Part shown: piece by piece, positions 38,777 to 48,818 of the stretch | How the letters are laid out: each line of letters starts with the position of its first letter | How positions within the stretch are numbered: the stretch's first letter is position 1 | NCBI RefSeq assembly: GCF_000696225.1 | Contig: NZ_BAWN01000021.1 | Location: 1 to 64,000, forward strand | Length of the DNA: 64,000 bases | Direction of reading: 5' to 3' | DNA from: Serpentinimonas barnesii | GTDB taxonomy: Bacteria; Pseudomonadota; Gammaproteobacteria; Burkholderiales; Burkholderiaceae_C | Translations under genes and position numbers: made by a program | The notes under the pieces: model-generated | Databases searched by the model: none | The model's input: only the letters and a program-made list of their open reading frames with translations | Told to the model about the DNA's origin: nothing

Positions 38777-40354
38777 ATGCAGCACCGCCCACCCCACAGC
38801 CCGCCCTTTAGCCCTCCGCAAAGCTACACCGACGCCGCCGCCGCGCTGGCCCAGGTGCAAGCCCTGTACCAGCGCGCCGTGGCGCACCTGCGCGGGGCTC
38901 TGCACGAATTCGTGCGCGCCAGCCAAAACAGCCCGGGCACGGCAGCAGATCCCGATAGAGGCCCCCATGCGGCCGCGCAACGCATCCGCGCCTGCTACCC
39001 CTTCGTGCGCCTGCACTGCCACAGCGCCCACGGCGGCCCCAGCCTGGGCGCACACAGCCGCCTGAGCTACGGCTTCGTCGCTGGCCCCGGCCGCTACGAA
39101 ACCACCCTGACCCGGCCCGACCTGTACGCCGGCTACTACCTGGAGCAGTTCCAGTTGCTGCTGCTCAACCACGGCGGCGCGCTCGAAGTGGGGGTGAGCA
39201 ACCAGCCCATTCCGCTGCACTTTGCGCTGGCCGAGCACGAGCACTTGGAGGGCGACCTGAGCCCGGCCCAGCGCGCCGCGCTGCGCGAGCGCTTCGACCT
39301 GCCCGACCTGAGCCAGATGGACGACGGCATCGCCAACGGCACCCACGTGAGCGCCAGCCACGAAGCGCAGCCGCTGGCGCTCTTTACGGCGGCCCGGGTC
39401 GATTACTCGCTGCAACGGCTGCGCCACTACAGCGGCACCGCCCCGGCCTGGTTCCAGAACTTCGTGCTCCTGACCAACTACCCCTTTTATGTGGATGAGT
39501 TCATCCGCCTCGGGCAGGCCGAGCTGGCGCGCCCAGGCAGCGCCTACCTGGCCTTGGTCGAGCCCGGCAACCTGATCACCCCACGCGCCAATTTAAGCGC
39601 CGCCGAGCAGCAACTGCTGCACGATTTAAGCCAAGGCCAGCCCGGCAGCGCCCTGCCGCGCCTGCCACAAATGCCGGCCTACCACCTGCTGCGCGCCGAC
39701 GGCAGCGGCATCACGCTGATCAACATCGGCGTCGGGCCCAGCAACGCCAAGACCATCACCGACCACGTCGCCGTGCTGCGCCCGCACGCCTGGCTGATGC
39801 TGGGCCACTGCGCGGGCTTGCGCAACAGCCAGCAACTGGGCGACTACGTGCTGGCCCACGCCTACGTGCGCGAAGACCACGTGCTCGACGAAGAGCTGCC
39901 GCTGTGGGTGCCCATTCCGGCGCTGGCCGAAATCCAGCTCGCCTTGGAGGGCGCCGTGGCCGACGTGACCGGTTTGGAGGGGCCCGAGCTCAAGCGCATC
40001 CTGCGCACCGGCACCGTGGCCAGCACCGACAACCGCAACTGGGAGCTGCTGCCCGACCAGACCCCGCAGCGCCGCTTCAGCCAGAGCCGCGCCGTGGCGC
40101 TCGACATGGAGAGCGCCACCGTCGCCGCCAACGGCTTTCGCTTTCGCGTGCCGTACGGCACCTTGCTGTGCGTGAGCGACAAGCCGCTGCACGGCGAAAT
40201 CAAGCTGCCCGGCATGGCCAACGCCTTTTACCGCGAGCGCGTGGACCAACACCTGCGCATCGGCCTGCGCGCCATCGAGCGCCTGCGCGCCGGTGGCGTC
40301 GACCAGTTGCACAGCCGCAAGCTGCGCAGCTTTGCCGAAGTGGCGTTTCAGTAG
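38777..40354 (+). CDS. amn: AMP nucleosidase
   Basis: Hydrolyses AMP to adenine and ribose-5-phosphate, controlling the adenylate pool; the adenine can re-enter through apt, also in this window. 525 residues with the N-terminal AMN domain (YPFVRLHCHSAHGGPSLGAH) and a C-terminal nucleoside-phosphorylase-like domain containing LMLGHCAGLRNSQQLGDYVL, ALDMESATVAANGFRFRVPY and LCVSDKPLHGEIKLPG. CACAAT ends 6 nt before the ATG. The 5' part has a short Pro/His-rich lead. Confidence 0.95.
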   Translation: MQHRPPHSPPFSPPQSYTDAAAALAQVQALYQRAVAHLRGALHEFVRASQNSPGTAADPDRGPHAAAQRIRACYPFVRLHCHSAHGGPSLGAHSRLSYGFVAGPGRYETTLTRPDLYAGYYLEQFQLLLLNHGGALEVGVSNQPIPLHFALAEHEHLEGDLSPAQRAALRERFDLPDLSQMDDGIANGTHVSASHEAQPLALFTAARVDYSLQRLRHYSGTAPAWFQNFVLLTNYPFYVDEFIRLGQAELARPGSAYLALVEPGNLITPRANLSAAEQQLLHDLSQGQPGSALPRLPQMPAYHLLRADGSGITLINIGVGPSNAKTITDHVAVLRPHAWLMLGHCAGLRNSQQLGDYVLAHAYVREDHVLDEELPLWVPIPALAEIQLALEGAVADVTGLEGPELKRILRTGTVASTDNRNWELLPDQTPQRRFSQSRAVALDMESATVAANGFRFRVPYGTLLCVSDKPLHGEIKLPGMANAFYRERVDQHLRIGLRAIERLRAGGVDQLHSRKLRSFAEVAFQ

Positions 40355-40376
40355 CGGCCCACCCTACAATGCGCGC

Positions 40377-41513
40377 ATGAACAAAACGTACGACGTGGCC
40401 GTTCTGGGGAGCGGCGTGGTGGCGCACGCGCTGGCGCTGTTGCTGGCGCGCGAGCGGCTGCGGGTGGCCCTGCTGCGCCAGCCCGCAAGCCCTGCGGCCG
40501 GCCCCGACATCCGCGCCTACGCCCTCAACCAGGCCGCGCACGACTTGCTGACCGATTTGCGCGTCTGGCCCCAAGCCCCGGCCGTGACACCGGTGCGCCA
40601 GATGTGGGTCTGCGAACCCGACGACGAGCGCGCCGCCACCCTCAAGCTGCAGCCCCCGGTGGCCACCCAGCCGCTGGCATGGATCGTCGATGTGCCGGCG
40701 CTGGAGCAGCACCTGCAGCAGGCCGTGGCGTATCAGGGCACGATCGAACCGGTCGACCAGCCCGTCCCGGCCGCGCTGACCGTGATCTGCGAGGGCAAGC
40801 ACAGCCGCACCCGGGCCCAATACGGGATCGAGTACGAGGTGCAAGCCTACGCCCACACGGCCGTGGCGGCGCGGCTGCGCTGTGCGCTCCCCCACGAGGG
40901 CGTGGCGCGCCAATGGTTCCAAAACGGCGACGTGTTGGCGCTGCTGCCCATGGATGGCCCCGAGGGCAACTTGGTGGCCTTGGTCTGGTCGGTGCAACAC
41001 GCACGCGCCGCCGAGTTGCTGGCCCTGTCGGCGCCCGCCTTCGCCGACGCCGTGGGCCAGGCTTGCGGCCACGCGCTGGGGGCCATGAGCACCGAAGGCC
41101 AGCCCGCGGGTTGGCCCCTGCAACTGTCGCGCGCCCGCCACTGGGTTCGGCCCGGCGTGGCGCTGGCCGGTGACGCCGCCCACGCCATGCACCCCTTGGC
41201 CGGCCAAGGCCTGAACATGGGCCTGGGCGATGTGGCCGAACTTGGCCGGGTGCTGCGCGAGCGCGAATACTGGCGCAGCCCAGGCGACTGGCGCCTGCTG
41301 CGCCGCTACGAGCGCGCCCGGCGCGCCGATTTCGACCGCATGGCCACGCTCACCGACGGCCTCTACGGCCTGTTTGGCCACAGCGACACCCGCATCCAGG
41401 CGCTGCGGCGCTGGGGGCTGCGTGCGTTTGACCAACTCAAACCGCTCAAGCACTTGGCCATTCGCCAAGCCCAGGGCAGCGGCCCTGTCCGCCCTGCACC
41501 CGGCCCCCTCTAA
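40377..41513 (+). CDS. UbiH/UbiF-type FAD-dependent monooxygenase
   Basis: 378-residue flavin hydroxylase probably acting on the ubiquinone ring. The N-terminal motif reads VAVLGSGVVAHALALLLARE, where the third glycine of GxGxxG is an alanine. The second FAD motif is intact and characteristic: VALAGDAAHAMHPLAGQGLN followed by MGLGDVAELG. Which ring position is hydroxylated cannot be told. TACAAT ends 6 nt before the ATG. dsbC follows after 13 nt and may be co-transcribed. Confidence 0.88.
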   Translation: MNKTYDVAVLGSGVVAHALALLLARERLRVALLRQPASPAAGPDIRAYALNQAAHDLLTDLRVWPQAPAVTPVRQMWVCEPDDERAATLKLQPPVATQPLAWIVDVPALEQHLQQAVAYQGTIEPVDQPVPAALTVICEGKHSRTRAQYGIEYEVQAYAHTAVAARLRCALPHEGVARQWFQNGDVLALLPMDGPEGNLVALVWSVQHARAAELLALSAPAFADAVGQACGHALGAMSTEGQPAGWPLQLSRARHWVRPGVALAGDAAHAMHPLAGQGLNMGLGDVAELGRVLREREYWRSPGDWRLLRRYERARRADFDRMATLTDGLYGLFGHSDTRIQALRRWGLRAFDQLKPLKHLAIRQAQGSGPVRPAPGPL

Positions 41514-41526
41514 ACCACCAAGCACC

Positions 41527-42291
41527 ATGCACACTTTCACCGGGTCTGCCACGGGCCTTTTGCTGCGTCACCTCACCGGGCTCACCTTTGTGCTGTGCCT
41601 GCTGCTGGGTGCCAGCGCCACCGCCTCGGCCAACGAAGCCGCCATCCGCGCCAACCTGGCCGAGCGCCTGCCCAACCTGCCGCGCATCGACGAAGTGCGC
41701 CCCACCCCAATGCGCGGGCTGTTCGAGGTGCGCGTCAATCAAAACCAGATTTTTTACACCGACGCCGAGGGCAGCTTCATCCTGCAGGGCCAACTGATCG
41801 ACACCCGCAGCCGCAACAACCTGACCGAGCAGCGCGTCGAGCAGCTCAGCGCCATCGCCTTCGATCAGTTGCCGCTGCGCGATGCCTTCACCATCGTGCG
41901 TGGCAACGGCCAGCGCCGGCTGGCGGTGTTCCAAGACCCCAACTGCGGCTTTTGCAAACGGCTGGAACGCGACCTGAGCCGCCTCAACCACGTCACCATC
42001 CACATCTTTTTGTACCCCATACTGGGGCGCGACTCGCTTGCCAAATCCAAGCGCATCTGGTGCGCCCGCAACCGCGCCCAGGTGTGGGAAAACTGGATGC
42101 TGCGCAACGCCGAGCCGCCGGCGGCCAATTGCGACACGGCGGCCTTACAACGCAACATCGCCTTTGGCCAGCGGCACCAGATCACCGGCACCCCCACCAC
42201 CTTTTTTGCCGACGGCACGCGCCTCTCGGGCGCGGCCGGGTTCGAGGCGATTGAGCAGCGCCTGGTTGCGGCAGCGGCGCCAGCGCGTTGA
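41527..42291 (+). CDS. dsbC: Thiol:disulfide isomerase DsbC
   Basis: Periplasmic disulfide isomerase of 254 residues. A signal peptide (about residues 1-36, ending ASATASA) precedes the N-terminal dimerisation domain. The thioredoxin domain has the active site CGFC (C140, C143) in FQDPNCGFCKRLERDL, the second cysteine pair and the cis-Pro loop ITGTPTTFFADG. The substrate proteins and the reductant DsbD are not in view. Confidence 0.94.
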   Translation: MHTFTGSATGLLLRHLTGLTFVLCLLLGASATASANEAAIRANLAERLPNLPRIDEVRPTPMRGLFEVRVNQNQIFYTDAEGSFILQGQLIDTRSRNNLTEQRVEQLSAIAFDQLPLRDAFTIVRGNGQRRLAVFQDPNCGFCKRLERDLSRLNHVTIHIFLYPILGRDSLAKSKRIWCARNRAQVWENWMLRNAEPPAANCDTAALQRNIAFGQRHQITGTPTTFFADGTRLSGAAGFEAIEQRLVAAAAPAR

Positions 42292-42316
42292 ACGGGCCAC
42301 GAGCCCCATCCTGACC

Positions 42317-44368
42317 ATGCCCAAGCCCGCCCCCACGGTCCACGCCGCTGCACCCGCCCTCCCCACCCTCCCCCCCAGCGCCCCCGGCCCGCGCTACCGC
42401 GTCGATCTCGTCGACCTGCACGCCCACCTATACCAGCTCAGCTTGTTCGTAACGCAGCCAGCGCGGCTGCAGCGCCTGAGCCTGCCGGTGTGGATTCCGG
42501 GCAGCTACTTGGTGCGTGAATTTTCCCAGCACCTGCAAGGCTTGAGCGCCGATTGCGACGGCCACGCCGTGCCGCTGCGCCAGCTCAACAAAAACACCTG
42601 GGAGGCCGCCACCCCGGCCGGTGCGCAGGTGCTGCGGCTGCGCTACCAGGTCTATGCCTTTGATGCCTCGGTGCGCAGCGCCTGGCTGGATGCCGAGCGC
42701 GCCTTCTTCAACCCCACCAGCCTGTGCCTGCGCGTGCACGGGCAAGAGGCGCTGGCGCACCGGATCGAGGTCTATGGCAGCGCGGCCACCCAAGGCTGGC
42801 AAGCCGCCACCGCCTTGCCCGATGCCGATGCCGATGCCGCCAGCCCTGCGACTTCCCCGGCGCAAACCCACGCCACCCCTGCCCCCCACTGCCTAGGCCG
42901 CTGGCAGGCCGCCGACTACGACGAACTGGCCGACAGCCCCTTCGAGCTGGGCCGGTTTTGGAGCGCCGCCTTCACCGTGCGCGGGGTGCCGCACCGGCTG
43001 GTCGTCAGCGGGGCCGGGCCGGGCTTTGACGGCGCGCGCCTGCTGCGCGACACCGAGGCCATTTGCCAGGCCGGCATCGCGTTCTGGCACGGCGCACAGG
43101 AAGCGCCACCCTTTGGGCACTACCTGTTTTTGCTCAACGCCCGCTTTGATGGCTACGGCGGGCTGGAACACCGCCACAGCACCGCCCTGATCTGCCGCCG
43201 CAACGACCTGCCGCAGTGCAGCGCCCCAAGCACCCAGGCCGGCGCGGCCAGCCCCGCAGCGCTCAGCGCCAGCGAGGGCTACACCGCCCTGCTCGGCCTC
43301 ATCAGCCACGAATACTTCCACACCTGGCACGTCAAGCGCCTGCGCCCGCAAGCGTTCGCCCGCTACGACTACGACGGTGAAAACTACACCGAGCTGCTGT
43401 GGCTGTTCGAAGGCTTCACCAGCTATTACGACGACCTGCTGCTGCGCCGCGCCGGCCTGATCGACGAGGCCTGCCACCTGCAACTGTTGAGCAAGACCCT
43501 CAACCAGGTGCTGCAAAGCCCAGGCCGCTTGGTGCACAGCCTGGCCCAAGCCAGCTTCGAGGCTTGGACCAAGTACTACCGCGTCACCGAAAACAGCCCC
43601 AACGCCACCGTGAGTTACTACGCCAAGGGCGCGCTGGTGGCGCTGGCGCTCGATTTGCAGTTGCGCGCCGAAGGCCGCAGCACCCTCGACGAGGTGCTGC
43701 GCGCCCTCTACCGGCGCTGCCAAGGCGGCCCCATGCAAGAGGCCGACCTGCTGGCCGTGTTGGAGCAATGCGCCGGGCGCAGCTACGCCGCCGAAATTCA
43801 GGCCTGGGTGCATGGCTGCGCCGACCTGCTCACGGCCTCTGGCGCCGTGCCCGGCTTGCCCGAGTTGCTGCGCGCCCAAGGCATAGACTGGCAGACCGAA
43901 CCCGCGCGGCTGGCCCAGCGCCTGGGGCTGCGCGTGAGCGAAACCGAGGGCCTGCAGATCAAAAACGTGCTGCGCGGCTCGCTGGCCGAGCAGGCCGGGC
44001 TGGCTGCGGGCGACGAATGGCTGGGCATAGAAGTCGAGGCCGCCCCGCCCCCAGCAGGGGATACCACCCTGGGCGCAACGCCCACACCCACCAGCGCCTG
44101 GCGCGTGCGCAAACTCGACGACGTGGCGCAATGCGCCCATGGACTAAGCCAGATCGTGGCCTTGGTGGCGCGCGACGGCCGGCTGCTGCGCCTGCCGCTG
44201 CGCTGGCCCGATCCGGCCAGCCCCGAAACGCAGACCGTGCGTCTGGTGCGCGCAGCCCTGCTGGGTTCGGCCACCGAGGCCGCCCCGGCCGCACGCACCG
44301 CCACGGCCCCAGCCCATCCCCACCCAGATAACGCCATCGCCCCCACCCGCCCTTGGTGGCCCGAGTGA
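42317..44368 (+). CDS. M61-family metallopeptidase (glycyl aminopeptidase-like) with PDZ domain
   Basis: 683-residue peptidase. The N-terminal beta domain contains [18 protein letters not shown]; the thermolysin-like domain has the zinc motif [15 protein letters not shown] (H331, E332, H335) and the third ligand in [19 protein letters not shown]-like C-terminal region ([20 protein letters not shown]) follows, then a disordered Pro/Ala tail. Family members remove N-terminal Gly or Ala or act as endopeptidases. No signal peptide is seen. It lies 25 nt after dsbC. Confidence 0.92.
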   Translation: MPKPAPTVHAAAPALPTLPPSAPGPRYRVDLVDLHAHLYQLSLFVTQPARLQRLSLPVWIPGSYLVREFSQHLQGLSADCDGHAVPLRQLNKNTWEAATPAGAQVLRLRYQVYAFDASVRSAWLDAERAFFNPTSLCLRVHGQEALAHRIEVYGSAATQGWQAATALPDADADAASPATSPAQTHATPAPHCLGRWQAADYDELADSPFELGRFWSAAFTVRGVPHRLVVSGAGPGFDGARLLRDTEAICQAGIAFWHGAQEAPPFGHYLFLLNARFDGYGGLEHRHSTALICRRNDLPQCSAPSTQAGAASPAALSASEGYTALLGLISHEYFHTWHVKRLRPQAFARYDYDGENYTELLWLFEGFTSYYDDLLLRRAGLIDEACHLQLLSKTLNQVLQSPGRLVHSLAQASFEAWTKYYRVTENSPNATVSYYAKGALVALALDLQLRAEGRSTLDEVLRALYRRCQGGPMQEADLLAVLEQCAGRSYAAEIQAWVHGCADLLTASGAVPGLPELLRAQGIDWQTEPARLAQRLGLRVSETEGLQIKNVLRGSLAEQAGLAAGDEWLGIEVEAAPPPAGDTTLGATPTPTSAWRVRKLDDVAQCAHGLSQIVALVARDGRLLRLPLRWPDPASPETQTVRLVRAALLGSATEAAPAARTATAPAHPHPDNAIAPTRPWWPE

Positions 44369-44432
44369 GCAGCGCGCCGCCATGCACCCGCGTTATAGTG
44401 GCGCCTTAGCCATACCCTTAGCGAGACCACCC

Positions 44433-45215
44433 ATGAGCCAGCCCTACGAATTGATCCTGGTGCGCAGCGAAGGCCGCGTCGGCCTCATCACCCTCAACCG
44501 CCCCAAGCAACTCAACGCCCTCAACGATGCGCTGATGGACGAGCTCGGCGCCGCCCTCAAGGCCTTCGATGCCGACGAGGGCATCGGCTGCATCGTCCTC
44601 ACCGGCAGCGAAAAAGCCTTTGCCGCCGGGGCCGACATCGGGGCCATGGCCAGCTACAGCTTTGCCGATGTGTACAAGGGCGACTACATCACGCGCAACT
44701 GGGAGGCCATGCGCAGCATTCGCAAGCCCATCATCGCCGCGGTGAGCGGCTTTGCCTTGGGCGGCGGCTGCGAGCTGGCCATGATGTGCGACTTCATCAT
44801 CGCCGCCGACAACGCCAAATTCGGCCAGCCCGAAATCAAGCTCGGCATCATCCCCGGCGCCGGCGGCACCCAGCGCCTGCCGCGCGCCGTGGGCAAATCC
44901 AAAGCCATGGACCTAGCCCTCACCGGCCGCATGATGGACGCCAGCGAGGCCGAACGCGCCGGCCTAGTGAGCCGCGTGGTGCCGCTGGACAAGCTGCAAG
45001 ACGAGGCGTTGGCCGTCGCCCTGACCATCGCCGGTTTCTCGCAAATCGCCGTCATGGCCGCCAAAGAGGCCGTCAACAAGGCCTTCGAGGGCAGCTTGGC
45101 CGACGGCATGGCCTTCGAGCGCCGCCTGTTCCACGCCCTGTTTGCCACCGCCGACCAAAAAGAAGGCATGGCCGCCTTCGTCGAAAAGCGCCCGGCGCAG
45201 TTTCGGCACCAGTAA
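44433..45215 (+). CDS. Enoyl-CoA hydratase
   Basis: Crotonase-fold enzyme of 260 residues hydrating trans-2-enoyl-CoA. The oxyanion-hole segments [11 protein letters not shown] and [17 protein letters not shown] are present, and both catalytic glutamates appear, in GGGCELA and [20 protein letters not shown]. It looks fully active and most like short-chain EchA/PaaF enzymes. A TATAGT hexamer at 44394-44399 gives a leader of about 27 nt before the ATG. The tRNA gene follows 25 nt after the stop. Confidence 0.94.
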   Translation: MSQPYELILVRSEGRVGLITLNRPKQLNALNDALMDELGAALKAFDADEGIGCIVLTGSEKAFAAGADIGAMASYSFADVYKGDYITRNWEAMRSIRKPIIAAVSGFALGGGCELAMMCDFIIAADNAKFGQPEIKLGIIPGAGGTQRLPRAVGKSKAMDLALTGRMMDASEAERAGLVSRVVPLDKLQDEALAVALTIAGFSQIAVMAAKEAVNKAFEGSLADGMAFERRLFHALFATADQKEGMAAFVEKRPAQFRHQ

Positions 45216-45240
45216 AGCCTGCTACAATGCTGGGCTTCAA

Positions 45241-45317
<77 letters not shown>

Positions 45318-45333
45318 AACAACTCAAAAATCA

Positions 45334-45358
45334 AGCCAGCTTTCGAGCTGGCTTTTTT
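45334..45358 (+). terminator. Intrinsic terminator after the CAT tRNA
   Basis: AGCCAGCT (45334-45341), a TTCG loop and AGCTGGCT (45346-45353) form a perfect stem followed by a run of T to 45358. The tRNA is therefore a single-gene transcript. Confidence 0.93.
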
Positions 45359-45412
45359 ATTGATCAGCCCTAAGCCGGTCAGCCGAAAAAATCAGGGTTT
45401 ACACCTACTCCG

Positions 45413-45447
45413 AAATCCCTGCACATTGATAGATATGCAGGATTTTT
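45413..45447 (+). terminator. Imperfect hairpin with T tract upstream of the acyl-CoA synthetase gene
   Basis: AAATCCCTGCA (45413-45423) pairs, with one bulged C, with TGCAGGATTT (45436-45445), leaving a 12-nt AT-rich loop; five T end the structure. It could be a backup terminator behind the tRNA or a structured operator ahead of the fatty-acid gene. Evidence is only the fold. Confidence 0.3.
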
Positions 45448-45481
45448 CCGCGCCACGCCGCTGCGCTTAAGGCAAAATAGC

Positions 45482-45489
45482 ACGATCGT
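45482..45489. promoter_or_regulatory. Palindrome ACGATCGT at the acyl-CoA synthetase promoter
   Basis: A perfect 8-bp palindrome lies 22 nt before the ATG at 45512, just after a CAAAAT hexamer that could serve as -10. TetR-type fatty-acid regulators of betaproteobacteria bind palindromes centred on CGATCG or similar, so repression of fatty-acid activation is a possibility. The match is short. Confidence 0.25.
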
Positions 45490-45511
45490 TCGTTTCATCC
45501 ACTCACCGATC

Positions 45512-47302
45512 ATGCAACACCCGTTCGCCAACACGCCCCGCCCTTGGGTCGCTGTGTATCGAGCAGTCGGTATCACGCCCGAGCTGCCACCGCTGAGCCA
45601 CCCCAACCTGGGGGCTTTCGTGCACGACGCCTGCACGCGCTGGGCGCGCGAGAGCCAAGTCAAGGCGGCGTTCACCTGCGTCGTGCCCAACGGCATGAAC
45701 GGCAGCCTGAGTTTTGCCAAGGTCGATGAGCTGTCGGACTACTTCGCCGCCTACCTGCGCGAGGTGCTGGGTCTGCATGCGGGCGACCGGGTGGCGGTGC
45801 AGATGCCCAACGGCTTGGCCTATCCGGTGGTGGCGTTTGGCATTTTGAAGGCCGGCTGCGTGCTGGTCAACACCAACCCGCTCTACACCCCGGCAGAAAT
45901 GGTGCATCAGTACAAAGACGCCGGCGTCAAGGCCTTGGTGCTGATCGACATGTTTGCCGACAAGCTGCCCTCGGTGCTGTCCATGACCACCATCAAGCAC
46001 GTGGTGCTGGCCGGAGTGCCGGAGTTTTTCCCGATCATCCCCAAGGCCATCATTCGTGGCGTGCAAAAGGTTTGGGCGCAGGTGCTGCCGCCGGTCACGG
46101 TGCCGCACACGCGCATTGCCGCTGCGCTGGCGCAGGGCCGCGCCGCACTGCAAAAGGCCGGTGGCCGCCTGCACGCGCAGAACTACTGGAAAGCCATCCA
46201 GCCGCACGAACTGGCGCTGCTGCAATACACCGGTGGCACCACTGGCGTGAGCAAAGGTGCCATGATCAGCCACGGCAACCTGCTCAACAACGTGCAGCAA
46301 ATGCTGGCCATGGGCGGCACCCACATGGAGCCCGGCAAGGAATGCGTGCTGACGGCGCTGCCCATTTATCACATCTTTGCATTTACGGCCAATTTGCTCG
46401 GTTTTCTGGCCATCGGCGCGCAAAACATCCTCATCCCCAGCCCGCGTCCGGTGCAAAACCTGCAGCGCGCGGTCGAAAACTACCCCATCACCTGGATGAC
46501 GGGCGTCAACACGCTCTACAACGGCTTGCTCAACGAAGAGTGGTTCGTGGCCTACCCGCCGCGCAAGCTCAAAGCCTCCATTGCCGGCGGTACCTCGCTG
46601 CACAACGCCGTCGCCAAGCGCTGGCGCGAAGTGACCCAAACCCCGATCGCCGAGGGCTACGGCCTGACCGAGACCTCGCCCGTGGTGAGCTTCAACCCCT
46701 TGCACGGCGAGCCGCGCCTAGGCAGCATCGGCATTCCGGCGCCGGGCACCGACATTCGTCTGGTGGATGAAAATGGCGTTGACGTGAGCTTTGGCCAAGG
46801 GGGTGAGATTTACGTCAAAGGCCCGCAAGTCATGCAGGGCTACTGGAACCAGCCGGCCGAAACCGCTGCGGTGCTGCGCGACGGCTGGCTCGCCACCGGC
46901 GACGTGGCCGAGATGGACGACCAAGGCTTTATGCACATCGTCGATCGCAAAAAGGACATGATCCTAGTTTCGGGCTTCAACGTCTACCCCAACGAGATCG
47001 AAGAAGTAATCGCCGAGATGGACGCGGTGCTCGAAGTGGCCGTGGTCGGCACCCCGGACGAAAAAACCGGCGAGGCGGTGCGCGCCTACGTGGTGCACAA
47101 CCCTGAGCACGACGGGGAACTGCAGCCCGAGGCCGTGATCGCCCACTGCCGCAAGTTCTTGGCCGCCTACAAGGTGCCCAAGTCGATCGTGATCCGCGAA
47201 GAACTGCCCAAAACGGTGGTCGGCAAGGTGCTGCGCAAAAACCTCAAGGCCGAAGTCAAGGCCGAGTGGCAAGAGCAGCTCCGGGCCAACCTGCACCCTT
47301 GA
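45512..47302 (+). CDS. fadD: Long-chain fatty-acid--CoA ligase (FadD-like)
   Basis: Acyl-adenylate-forming enzyme of 596 residues that activates fatty acids with ATP and CoA. The P-loop is LLQYTGGTTGVSKGAMISHGN is split here as YTGGTTGVSKGA (near 236); the adenylate motif is AEGYGLTETSPVVSFNP, the hinge region DVAEMDDQGFMHIVDRKKDM, and the C-terminal catalytic lysine lies in LPKTVVGKVLRKNL. It feeds the beta-oxidation genes at 58.8-64 kb. Start ATG 45512 lacks a strong Shine-Dalgarno. Confidence 0.92.
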   Translation: MQHPFANTPRPWVAVYRAVGITPELPPLSHPNLGAFVHDACTRWARESQVKAAFTCVVPNGMNGSLSFAKVDELSDYFAAYLREVLGLHAGDRVAVQMPNGLAYPVVAFGILKAGCVLVNTNPLYTPAEMVHQYKDAGVKALVLIDMFADKLPSVLSMTTIKHVVLAGVPEFFPIIPKAIIRGVQKVWAQVLPPVTVPHTRIAAALAQGRAALQKAGGRLHAQNYWKAIQPHELALLQYTGGTTGVSKGAMISHGNLLNNVQQMLAMGGTHMEPGKECVLTALPIYHIFAFTANLLGFLAIGAQNILIPSPRPVQNLQRAVENYPITWMTGVNTLYNGLLNEEWFVAYPPRKLKASIAGGTSLHNAVAKRWREVTQTPIAEGYGLTETSPVVSFNPLHGEPRLGSIGIPAPGTDIRLVDENGVDVSFGQGGEIYVKGPQVMQGYWNQPAETAAVLRDGWLATGDVAEMDDQGFMHIVDRKKDMILVSGFNVYPNEIEEVIAEMDAVLEVAVVGTPDEKTGEAVRAYVVHNPEHDGELQPEAVIAHCRKFLAAYKVPKSIVIREELPKTVVGKVLRKNLKAEVKAEWQEQLRANLHP

Positions 47303-47341
47303 GCGCTGCCAGCCATCGAATGAAACCGGAGACCGAATCCC

Positions 47342-48259
47342 ATGATCACCGAATTTGAAACCCAATTGCTCGGCCTAATGATGATGGTCATCATGCTGGG
47401 CATGGGCGCCTCGCTCACCTACCGCGATTTCCTGATTGCCTTTCGCCGCCCCAAAGGCGTGCTGGTGGGCATGGTGTGCCAGTACGGCATCATGCCTTTT
47501 CTGGGCTTTTCGCTGGCCATCGTGCTCGATTTCCCGCCCGCCATCGCTGCCGGCCTGATCCTCATGGCCTGCATGCCCGGCGGCACCACCTCCAACATTT
47601 TCAGCTATTTCAGCAAGGGCGTGCTGGCGCTGTCGATCATGATGACCAGCGTCTCGACCTTGGTGGCCCTGGTCATGGTGCCGGCGCTGCTGGCCTTCTA
47701 CACCGGGGCGGCCGGCATTGGCGGCGAATTCAGCGTGCCGGCCACCAACGTGGCCCAGGTGTTGGTGGTGCTGCTGGTGCCCACCATGATCGGCATGGTG
47801 CTGCGCAAGGTCAACCCCAACATCGGGGCCACGATGGAGCTCATCGGCAGCTTCATGGGCATCGTGGTGATTGTGTTCCTGCTTGCCACCTGGGTGCCGC
47901 GCAACCACGAGCTGTTGGCTATCACGCCCTTTAGTGTCTATTTTGCTTCCATCGGGCTGGGTTTGATTGGCATGGCGCTGGGCTTTGGCTTGGCGCGCCT
48001 GCTGCGCCAAGACCGCAACCGCAGCCGCACCATCGCGCTCGAAACCGGCATTCAGAACGGGCCGCTGGCGGTGTTGATCGTGACCTTAAGCTTCAGCGGC
48101 GCCATCCAGCAAGATGTGCTGCTGATCCCGGTGCTGTACTCGCTCTTCATCGTGATTTCCAGCACCTTCGTCACGCTGTACTTCCGCCGCTTGGCCGACC
48201 GCGAAGCGCTGGCACGCGACCAGGCCAAAACGGGTACCGTGCTGCAAGCCTCGCGCTAA
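47342..48259 (+). CDS. Bile acid:sodium symporter (BASS)-family transporter
   Basis: 305-residue membrane protein with nine to ten hydrophobic segments. BASS hallmarks are ACMPGGTTSNIFSYFSKGVL (cross-over region) and ALETGIQNGPLAVLIV. Family members carry organic anions such as pantoate or 2-oxoacids with sodium; here the substrate is unknown and bile acids are unlikely. CGGAG lies about 10 nt before the ATG. It is 39 nt after the acyl-CoA ligase and probably co-transcribed. Confidence 0.88.
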   Translation: MITEFETQLLGLMMMVIMLGMGASLTYRDFLIAFRRPKGVLVGMVCQYGIMPFLGFSLAIVLDFPPAIAAGLILMACMPGGTTSNIFSYFSKGVLALSIMMTSVSTLVALVMVPALLAFYTGAAGIGGEFSVPATNVAQVLVVLLVPTMIGMVLRKVNPNIGATMELIGSFMGIVVIVFLLATWVPRNHELLAITPFSVYFASIGLGLIGMALGFGLARLLRQDRNRSRTIALETGIQNGPLAVLIVTLSFSGAIQQDVLLIPVLYSLFIVISSTFVTLYFRRLADREALARDQAKTGTVLQASR

Positions 48260-48269
48260 ACTGCGGCGC

Positions 48270-48800
48270 ATGACCGCCGTTTGCGCTGCACCCAAGCTGT
48301 TGCACTGGCTGCTGCTGGCCACCGCGCTGGCACTGGCCAGCGCGCCCGCTAGGTCCCAGTCCAGCCCACTGGAGGGCCGCGTGATTGCGGTGGCCGACGG
48401 CGACACCGTGACCGTGCTCGACGCGCAACAGCGCCGGCACCGGGTGCGCTTGCTCGGCATCGACGCGCCCGAGCGCGCGCAGCCTTGGGGCGCAGAATCG
48501 GGGGCCTACCTAGAAGCCAAAGTCATGCAGCAAGACGTGCAGGTGGCCTTTGCCAAGACCGACCGCCATGGGCGCCTGATCGGCACCGTGCGCCTACAGG
48601 GGCTAGACGTGAACCTGCAAATGCTGCGTGCCGGTCTGGCCTGGCACCACAAACCCTATGCCGCCGACCAGTGGCTGCTGGAGCGCTGGCGCTACGCCCG
48701 CGCCGAACGCCAGGCGCAGCGCGAGCAGCGCGGTCTGTGGGCCGACCCCGCCCCCACCCCTCCTTGGGAGTTTCGCCAACAGCAGCGCGCCAGGCGCTAA
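48270..48800 (+). CDS. Thermonuclease-family (SNase-like) secreted nuclease
   Basis: 176 residues with a signal peptide (about 1-29, ending ASAPARSQ). The staphylococcal nuclease fold is recognisable: AVADGDTVTVLD with the calcium-binding aspartates, VRLLGIDAPERAQPWG with catalytic Arg and Glu, and KTDRHGRLIGTV with the second Arg. It probably acts on DNA or RNA outside the cytoplasm. TAAACT, overlapping the previous stop, ends 7 nt before the ATG. Confidence 0.9.
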   Translation: MTAVCAAPKLLHWLLLATALALASAPARSQSSPLEGRVIAVADGDTVTVLDAQQRRHRVRLLGIDAPERAQPWGAESGAYLEAKVMQQDVQVAFAKTDRHGRLIGTVRLQGLDVNLQMLRAGLAWHHKPYAADQWLLERWRYARAERQAQREQRGLWADPAPTPPWEFRQQQRARR

Positions 48801-48818
48801 GCCTTTGCGCCGCCCCAT

